From an uncultured Oxalobacter sp. (GTDB lineage: Bacteria > Pseudomonadota > Gammaproteobacteria > Burkholderiales > Burkholderiaceae_D), in the NCBI GenBank assembly GCA_905202055.1, contig CAJKQK010000017.1, positions 1 through 30,819 on the forward strand: a stretch of 30,819 nucleotides of DNA. The letters are read 5' to 3'. The number at the start of each line of letters is the position of its first letter. The stretch's first letter is position 1. The notes beneath the pieces are model-generated. The model ran no database searches and had not been told where the DNA came from. It saw only the letters and a program-made list of their open reading frames with translations. The position numbers and the translations under genes were made by a program. Shown here in pieces: positions 26,637-30,819 of this stretch.

Positions 26637-27072
26637 AACATCGCAATAAAATGACACTGGCGGCTTGGTGAAGATCAACTGAACCGGGAATATTGCGACT
26701 TTTTTGACCCGTGCTTTTCCTGCTTCAAACAAGCGACAGATAAGGCTTGACAAAAAACGGCAAAAGAGAAAAAGTAGCAACACAAATCCGGTTTTCAGCC
26801 TTTCTTTTCTTATTTGGCTGGACACTGTTTCTGTTATGTTTTACATTCTCGACAGTGCTTTTTGGCAAATATATTCGACACACATGACAAGGGATTGTTT
26901 ACGGCATGTGTGGCCTTGTCCGGTTTGACGTTTCCACAGCCGTTTCTCTCTGGAAAGACGTGTTCAGGCCGGATTTCCCTTAGCGCGGGTTAAAGAGCCC
27001 GGTAAAAGTTCTGGCTTTCATCAATCCTCGCACTGGCGATTTTCGGTGAAACTTAGGAATTCCTTGATTCGT
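26637..27072. other. Divergent non-coding region between the glucan synthase gene and scpB
   Basis: About 435 bases that should hold both promoters. The side near the glucan synthase is open in its frame up to a GTG at 26825 (63 extra residues, hydrophobic and basic), without a ribosome binding site. I found no convincing -35/-10 pair on either strand. It contains a 6-bp dyad, CACTGT (26823-26828) with ACAGTG (26852-26857), and the interleaved repeats listed separately. Confidence 0.5.
26879..26920. repeat. Interleaved inverted repeats, pseudoknot topology
   Basis: Two inverted repeats are interleaved. CACACATG (26879-26886) pairs with CATGTGTG (26905-26912), and GACAAGG (26886-26892) pairs with CCTTGTC (26914-26920). 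The order A-B-A'-B' cannot form as two nested hairpins; it is the topology of an H-type RNA pseudoknot, or of two overlapping operator dyads in DNA. The arms are 8 and 7 bp, perfect, sharing one G. Confidence 0.5.
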
Positions 27073-27624
27073 ATGAATATGGAAGAGGAAAAAAAAATCC
27101 TCGAAACGGCCTTGTTGTGTGCCCGGGAACCCCTCTCGCTTCAGGACATGCGAAGCATGTTCGACGGCGATGCACGAGGCGGGAAAATCAGTCCTGACCG
27201 GCTCAGGTCGCTGATCGGGGAACTGCAAGACGACTGGTCCGGCAAGGGGCTGGAACTGGTCAGTGTTTCGAACGGCTGGCGTTTTCAGAGCCGTCCGGAA
27301 ATGAAACCCTGGCTGGAAAAACTGCGTCAGGAAAAACCTCCACGGTACAGCAGGGCGACGATGGAAACGCTCGCGATCATTGCCTACAACCAGCCGGTTA
27401 CCAGAGGGGATATCGAACGGATTCGCGGCGTGACAGTCAATGCACAGGCCATTCGCCTGCTGGAAGAAAGAGGCTGGATTGAAGCGATCGGCCATCGTGA
27501 GGTTCCGGGACGGCCTGCGCTTTTAGCCACGACTTCACAGTTTTTAAGTGATCTGGGGCTGGCTTCTCTGGAACAGTTGCCGCCTTTGCAGGTGTTGCAG
27601 GAAATGGATATGGATTCCATCTGA
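27073..27624 (+). CDS. scpB: Segregation and condensation protein ScpB
   Basis: ScpB is a winged-helix accessory subunit of the SMC-ScpAB condensin, which compacts and segregates the chromosome. The 183 residues include the family's N-terminal LETALLCAREPLS and the second winged helix with YSRATMETLAIIAYNQPVTR and GVTVNAQAIRLLEERGWI, ending with RPALLATTSQFLSDLGL. The ATG at 27073 (MNMEEEKKILETALLCA) fits relatives best. A TTG at 27064 is better spaced from AGGAA (27055-27059), and a GTG at 27046 is also in frame, so the start is uncertain by up to nine residues. rluB follows on the same strand, as in many Betaproteobacteria; scpA is not next to it. Confidence 0.93.
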   Translation: MNMEEEKKILETALLCAREPLSLQDMRSMFDGDARGGKISPDRLRSLIGELQDDWSGKGLELVSVSNGWRFQSRPEMKPWLEKLRQEKPPRYSRATMETLAIIAYNQPVTRGDIERIRGVTVNAQAIRLLEERGWIEAIGHREVPGRPALLATTSQFLSDLGLASLEQLPPLQVLQEMDMDSI

Positions 27625-27678
27625 CCGTTGTATCCGGCCGGATGTGCGAAACAGGAAACAGATAATAATTGTTTGAGT

Positions 27679-29178
27679 ATGATTGAAATGGATAACGATA
27701 TGGATGTTGGAGCACCGGTTGAAGCGGTAAACGAATCGCCAGAGGCGAAGGCTGAAAAAGAAACGCGTCCGAAAAAGAAAACGGTCAAAAGCGCACCAGC
27801 CAGACCCGCATCCCGCACAGCAGGAAAACCGTCTTCCAGAGCAAAGGTCGTTGCAGATGGGGCCGAAACAGCTTCTGAAACTGTTATGCCGGTTTCATCT
27901 GGCGCCAGATCTGAAGCGGTTGCCGACAAGCCTGCATCCGCAAAGAAACCGACCGGTAAACCGGTTGCCAAAATGAACCGGAATGCGCCGAAAAACCGGA
28001 AAAATCCGGACAGAAACGATGCAGGCAACGTTTTCCGGTTCGTGACCTCCGACGATTACGACAGGATCAATGGTGAGGATGCCGGTTCCGCAAACCTGCC
28101 ATCGAAACAGAAGAGCGCCAAACGTGAATTGAGGGCTGAAGACGATGCTCCCAAACTTCACAAGGTACTTGCCGATACCGGTCTCGGTTCCCGACGCGAT
28201 ATGGAAGAACTGATCATTGCCGGACGTGTATCCGTCAACGGTGAACCGGCCCATATCGGCCAGAGGATTCTGCCGACCGATCAGGTACGCATCAACGGGA
28301 AACTCTTGCAGCGCAAAGTGACGAAAAGCCTTCCAAAAGTCATGCTTTACCACAAGCCAGCCGGTGAAATCGTCAGCCGTGACGATCCGGAAAAAAGACC
28401 GTCCGTTTTCGATAATCTGCCATCGCTCAAAAACAGCAAATGGCTGGCGGTCGGCCGTCTGGATTTCAATACGGAAGGTCTGCTCCTGTTTACCAACAAC
28501 GGCGATCTCGCCAACCGCCTGATGCATCCCCGTTACAATATCGAGCGCGAATATGCTGTCCGTACACTGGGCGAACTCGAAGAAGGCATGCGGCAGAAAT
28601 TGCTGGCCGGAGTCGATCTGGGAGACGGTATCGGGCAGTTTTCGAGTATCGCCGATGGCGGTGGGGAAGGGATCAACAAGTGGTACCGGGTCACGATAGG
28701 TGAAGGCCGTAACCGTGAAGTGCGCCGCATGTTCGAATCGGTCGGCCTGACGGTTTCCCGTCTGATCCGTACCCGTTATGGAGTGATAACGCTCCCGCAG
28801 AATCTGAAACGTGGCCGCTGGGACGAGCTCGACGATAACGCTGTCCGCAACCTGATGCGCCTGTCCGGTCTGGAACCCAAAGGGGACAAGAATGCGACGG
28901 AAACGGGTAAAGGCCGCAGTGCAGGCGGCAAACGTCAGGGACAGGATAAAAAGGCAGGTTTCGGCCGCTCCGAAACCCTGTCCATATACGAATTCCGCAA
29001 TAATGATTCCCGTTCAAAAAAAGGTTCAACCAGCGGTCAGAAGGGGTCGCCCCGTTCCCGCCAGCCTGACCCTCTTCAGACGACTTTCGGCTATGCAGGC
29101 AGAGTGGAATCGACGACCATGCGCGGTAACGCACGCGGAAACCGCGGCCAGCAGGGGCAACGTCGGCGCGGAAAATAA
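27679..29178 (+). CDS. rluB: 23S rRNA pseudouridine synthase RluB with long disordered tails
   Basis: RluB isomerises one uridine of 23S rRNA (2605 in E. coli). An S4 RNA-binding domain begins at about residue 155 (KLHKVLADTGLGSRRDMEEL), followed by the RsuA/RluB/E/F catalytic domain with Asp262 in GRLDFNTEGLLLFTNNGDL and the later NREVRRMFESVGL. Before the S4 domain lie about 150 residues rich in Ala, Lys, Pro and Ser, and after residue ~400 about 100 residues rich in Gly, Arg, Lys and Gln; both look disordered and RNA-binding. E. coli RluB has 291 residues. Start codons compete: TTG 27628, ATG 27679 and ATG 27688; the ATG at 27679 is a compromise. It probably forms an operon with scpB. Confidence 0.92.
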   Translation: MIEMDNDMDVGAPVEAVNESPEAKAEKETRPKKKTVKSAPARPASRTAGKPSSRAKVVADGAETASETVMPVSSGARSEAVADKPASAKKPTGKPVAKMNRNAPKNRKNPDRNDAGNVFRFVTSDDYDRINGEDAGSANLPSKQKSAKRELRAEDDAPKLHKVLADTGLGSRRDMEELIIAGRVSVNGEPAHIGQRILPTDQVRINGKLLQRKVTKSLPKVMLYHKPAGEIVSRDDPEKRPSVFDNLPSLKNSKWLAVGRLDFNTEGLLLFTNNGDLANRLMHPRYNIEREYAVRTLGELEEGMRQKLLAGVDLGDGIGQFSSIADGGGEGINKWYRVTIGEGRNREVRRMFESVGLTVSRLIRTRYGVITLPQNLKRGRWDELDDNAVRNLMRLSGLEPKGDKNATETGKGRSAGGKRQGQDKKAGFGRSETLSIYEFRNNDSRSKKGSTSGQKGSPRSRQPDPLQTTFGYAGRVESTTMRGNARGNRGQQGQRRRGK

Positions 29179-29201
29179 GAAATTGCGAAAGCGACTGGAT
29201 A

Positions 29202-29236
29202 CGGCAGCAGGGGTTTACTCTGCTGCCGTTGTTTTA
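29202..29236 (+). terminator. Terminator between rluB and nth
   Basis: CGGCAGCAG (29202-29210) pairs perfectly with CTGCTGCCG (29220-29228), followed by TTGTTTTA. It lies about 25 bases after the rluB stop. The stop codon of the opposing nth gene (29215-29217) falls inside the loop, so the end of nth overlaps this signal. Confidence 0.8.
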
Positions 29237-29856
29237 TCCGGAAATTCGCAAAGGTCGTTGATCAGGCAGTTTTCACACTGGAAATTCTTGGCCTTGCAGA
29301 CATAGCGGCCATGCAGCAAAAGCCAGTGGTGGGCGTTCATCATGTATTTCGGCGGGATGACCCTGACGAGTCCTTTTTCAACTTCCAGCACGTTTTTTCC
29401 GGGAGCGAGTCCGGTACGGTTCGCTACACGGAAGATATGCGTATCGACCGCCATTGTCATCTGGTTGAAGGCTGTGTTCAAAACGACGTTCGCCGTCTTG
29501 CGCCCGACGCCGGGAAGCGCTTCAAGTGCCTCACGGTCTGCGGGAACCTCACCGCCATGCTTTTCCAGCAATATTTCCGACATCCGGATAATGTTCTTCG
29601 ATTTGGTCGGATACAGATTGATCGTGTTGACGTATGACTTGAGACCATCGACACCCAGTGCAATGATGGATTCGGGCGTATTGGCGACAGGATACAGTTT
29701 GTCAGTCGCCTTGTTGACGGAAATATCCGTTGCCTGGGCGGATAACATGACAGCAACCAGCAGTTCGTAAGGATTATTGAATTGCAGTTCGGATCGGGGG
29801 TCCGGGTTCGCTTTTTTGAAGCGCTCGAACATTTCTGTTATTTTTTCCGGCATCAT
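29215..29856 (-). CDS. nth: Endonuclease III
   Basis: Nth is a DNA glycosylase/AP lyase that removes oxidised pyrimidines. With the ATG at 29856 the protein has 213 residues, and its catalytic residues fall at the E. coli positions: Lys120 in LPGVGRKTANVVL and Asp138 in AVDTHIFRVANR. The C-terminal [4Fe-4S] cluster motif C-x6-C-x2-C-x5-C is present. The frame runs 15 codons further upstream, but those residues do not match the family. No strong ribosome binding site is visible. It follows the RsxB-like gene by 92 bases on the same strand, a neighbourhood I recall from other Betaproteobacteria. Confidence 0.96.
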   Translation of the reverse strand: MMPEKITEMFERFKKANPDPRSELQFNNPYELLVAVMLSAQATDISVNKATDKLYPVANTPESIIALGVDGLKSYVNTINLYPTKSKNIIRMSEILLEKHGGEVPADREALEALPGVGRKTANVVLNTAFNQMTMAVDTHIFRVANRTGLAPGKNVLEVEKGLVRVIPPKYMMNAHHWLLLHGRYVCKAKNFQCENCLINDLCEFPDKTTAAE

Positions 29857-29948
29857 TTGTTTTGTCAATAAAAAATGGAAGCGAAGCCAACATGATGCCA
29901 CTTTTTCGGGAATCCGGCTGGCAGGTGTGTATTTCCGGACAAAATGGC

Positions 29949-30611
29949 TCAGGGCTTGGGACTGTATTTTCTCGCTTTTGCCCGCGCGCGTTCCAGTGCC
30001 CTGCGGATGATTTCCGATTTTTTATCCTCTGTTTGTGAAATGGATTCCTGTCCGGATGACCCGCGGGCACCCATCCGGTTCAGGCTGTTTTTTTCTTCTT
30101 CCAGACGCTTTTGCCGTCGTTCGAAACGTTCCCGCGCAGCATTCGCATGGCCCATATTCCAGACTTCGGAGAAAGGTTTGGTTCCTGACATGTTTTTCAG
30201 GCTGATGCAATCGACCGGGCATTTCGGGATGCACAATTCACAGCCGGTACAGTAATCGTTTATGACCGTATGCATCATTTTGCCGGTGCCGACGATAGCG
30301 TCAACCGGACAGGCCTGAATGCAAATCGTGCAGCCGGTGCATATCGTTTCATCGATGACGGCGATGGAATACGGTTTTTCCTCGCCATAAGTTTCATCCA
30401 GCGGCATTTCGTCATGCTTGAGCAGTCCGGCCAGTTTCCGTAATCCGGAATGTCCGCCTGTCGGACAACGATTGACAGGAACTCCATTTTCCGCAATCGC
30501 CAGTGCATAAGCGCGGCAGTTGTCGAAACCGCATTTTGTACATTGGGTTTGCGGCAGTATGGACAGAATCCGGTCAATCAGCCCGGTTTTGTTTTTTTCA
30601 GGATTTTTCAC
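29949..30611 (-). CDS. rsxB: RnfB/RsxB-like iron-sulfur protein, without membrane anchor
   Basis: Resembles subunit B of the Rnf/Rsx electron transport complex. With a GTG start at 30611 the protein has 220 residues. First comes the Fe-S domain with Cys24, Cys27, Cys32 and Cys49 (QTQCTKCGFDNC ... NRCPTGG), then two ferredoxin [4Fe-4S] motifs, CTGCTICIQACP (91-102) and CTGCELCIPKCP (121-132), and a charged, probably coiled-coil tail. The N-terminal membrane helix of true RnfB is absent, so this is probably a soluble ferredoxin. The frame continues to an ATG at 30695, but that stretch overlaps the upstream gene's terminator, which argues against the longer start. No other rnf/rsx gene lies in the window. 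Physiological partner unknown. Confidence 0.88.
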   Translation of the reverse strand: MKNPEKNKTGLIDRILSILPQTQCTKCGFDNCRAYALAIAENGVPVNRCPTGGHSGLRKLAGLLKHDEMPLDETYGEEKPYSIAVIDETICTGCTICIQACPVDAIVGTGKMMHTVINDYCTGCELCIPKCPVDCISLKNMSGTKPFSEVWNMGHANAARERFERRQKRLEEEKNSLNRMGARGSSGQESISQTEDKKSEIIRRALERARAKARKYSPKP

Positions 30612-30641
30612 ATCGCCATTATCGCAAATTTTCCAGCCAAT

Positions 30642-30672
30642 AAAAAAGCCGTCAGCCCGAAGCTGACGGCTT
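30642..30672 (-). terminator. Rho-independent terminator of the gene at the window end
   Basis: On the minus strand AAGCCGTCAGC pairs with GCTGACGGCTT around the tight loop TTCGG, followed by a T-run. It starts about 20 bases after the stop of the last gene and lies just upstream of the RsxB-like start. Confidence 0.92.
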
Positions 30673-30691
30673 GCCCGGTCAAATGGCCGGC

Positions 30692-30819
30692 TCAATCGAA
30701 AGTCGGGGTTTCAACGCCCAGAACCTTGTGCAGTTTCGGGGAAGTCGTGGTGTATTGAAGATGAACTTTCTTTTCCGGGAAGACATAGGGCGCGGCAGCG
30801 AAAGCGGCCAGTGCGGCTT
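30692..30819 (-). CDS. 3' end of an unrecognised gene (partial)
   Basis: The minus strand is open from the window edge to the TGA at 30694-30692, giving 41 residues that end KLHKVLGVETPTFD. Before that comes an alanine-rich stretch and PYVFPEKKVHLQYTTTSP. The reading frame is supported by codon usage and by the terminator right after it. I do not recognise the family from this fragment. Confidence 0.6.
   Translation of the reverse strand, partial: AALAAFAAAPYVFPEKKVHLQYTTTSPKLHKVLGVETPTFD

Noticed and set aside
26826..27072. tRNA-like or riboswitch-like element upstream of scpB
   Set aside because: No cloverleaf, T-loop consensus or known riboswitch core is visible; only the inverted repeats noted above stand out.
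30612..30695. Longer N-terminus for the RsxB-like protein starting at an ATG at 30695
   Set aside because: Its codons run through a perfect rho-independent terminator of the upstream gene, and the residues do not resemble the family.
1..30819. Signs of a mobile element, prophage, CRISPR array or defence island
   Set aside because: No integrase, transposase, phage gene, regularly spaced repeat or attachment-site duplication was seen, and gene content is core-like throughout.

Overview
The window looks like ordinary chromosome of a betaproteobacterium in Burkholderiales. The proteins most resemble Oxalobacteraceae as I remember them, and the moderate GC content would suit Oxalobacter. This placement is inference from protein similarity, since there is no rRNA in the window. 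I see no tRNA, CRISPR array, insertion sequence or prophage.

Layout. (1) Positions 1-3102, plus strand: the 3' end of glnA, a terminator, then ntrB-ntrC, the nitrogen two-component system. (2) 3202-3872: a near-consensus sigma70 promoter and a secreted NlpC/P60 peptidoglycan hydrolase, facing an uncharacterised FAD-dependent oxidoreductase (3894-5501, minus). (3) 5643-10664, minus: a stress block with dps, then an apparent gadB-glsA-gadC operon. Its enzymes would turn glutamine into glutamate and ammonia, glutamate into GABA with proton consumption, and exchange GABA for glutamate. (4) 11021-15674, minus: xthA, an AEC-family transporter broken by two homopolymer frameshifts, prfB with its programmed +1 frameshift, and lysS. 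(5) 15945-17529: a DUF2569 membrane protein facing a YeiH-type transporter. (6) 17706-26636, minus: one giant gene of about 2,950 codons for a cyclic beta-1,2-glucan synthase, closed by a terminator with a 15-bp perfect stem. (7) 27073-29178, plus: scpB and rluB. (8) 29215-30819, minus: nth, a soluble RnfB/RsxB-like ferredoxin, and the 3' end of an unrecognised gene.

Functionally the window mixes housekeeping (nitrogen sensing, translation, DNA repair, chromosome segregation, rRNA modification) with envelope and acid-stress functions (cyclic glucan, Dps, glutamine-fed GABA system). I did not find a clearly new system. The points most worth a second look are the GABA antiporter that lacks the histidine-containing C-terminal plug of E. 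coli GadC, the giant glucan synthase, the frameshifted AEC transporter, the unanchored RnfB-like protein, and interleaved inverted repeats with pseudoknot topology between the glucan synthase gene and scpB.
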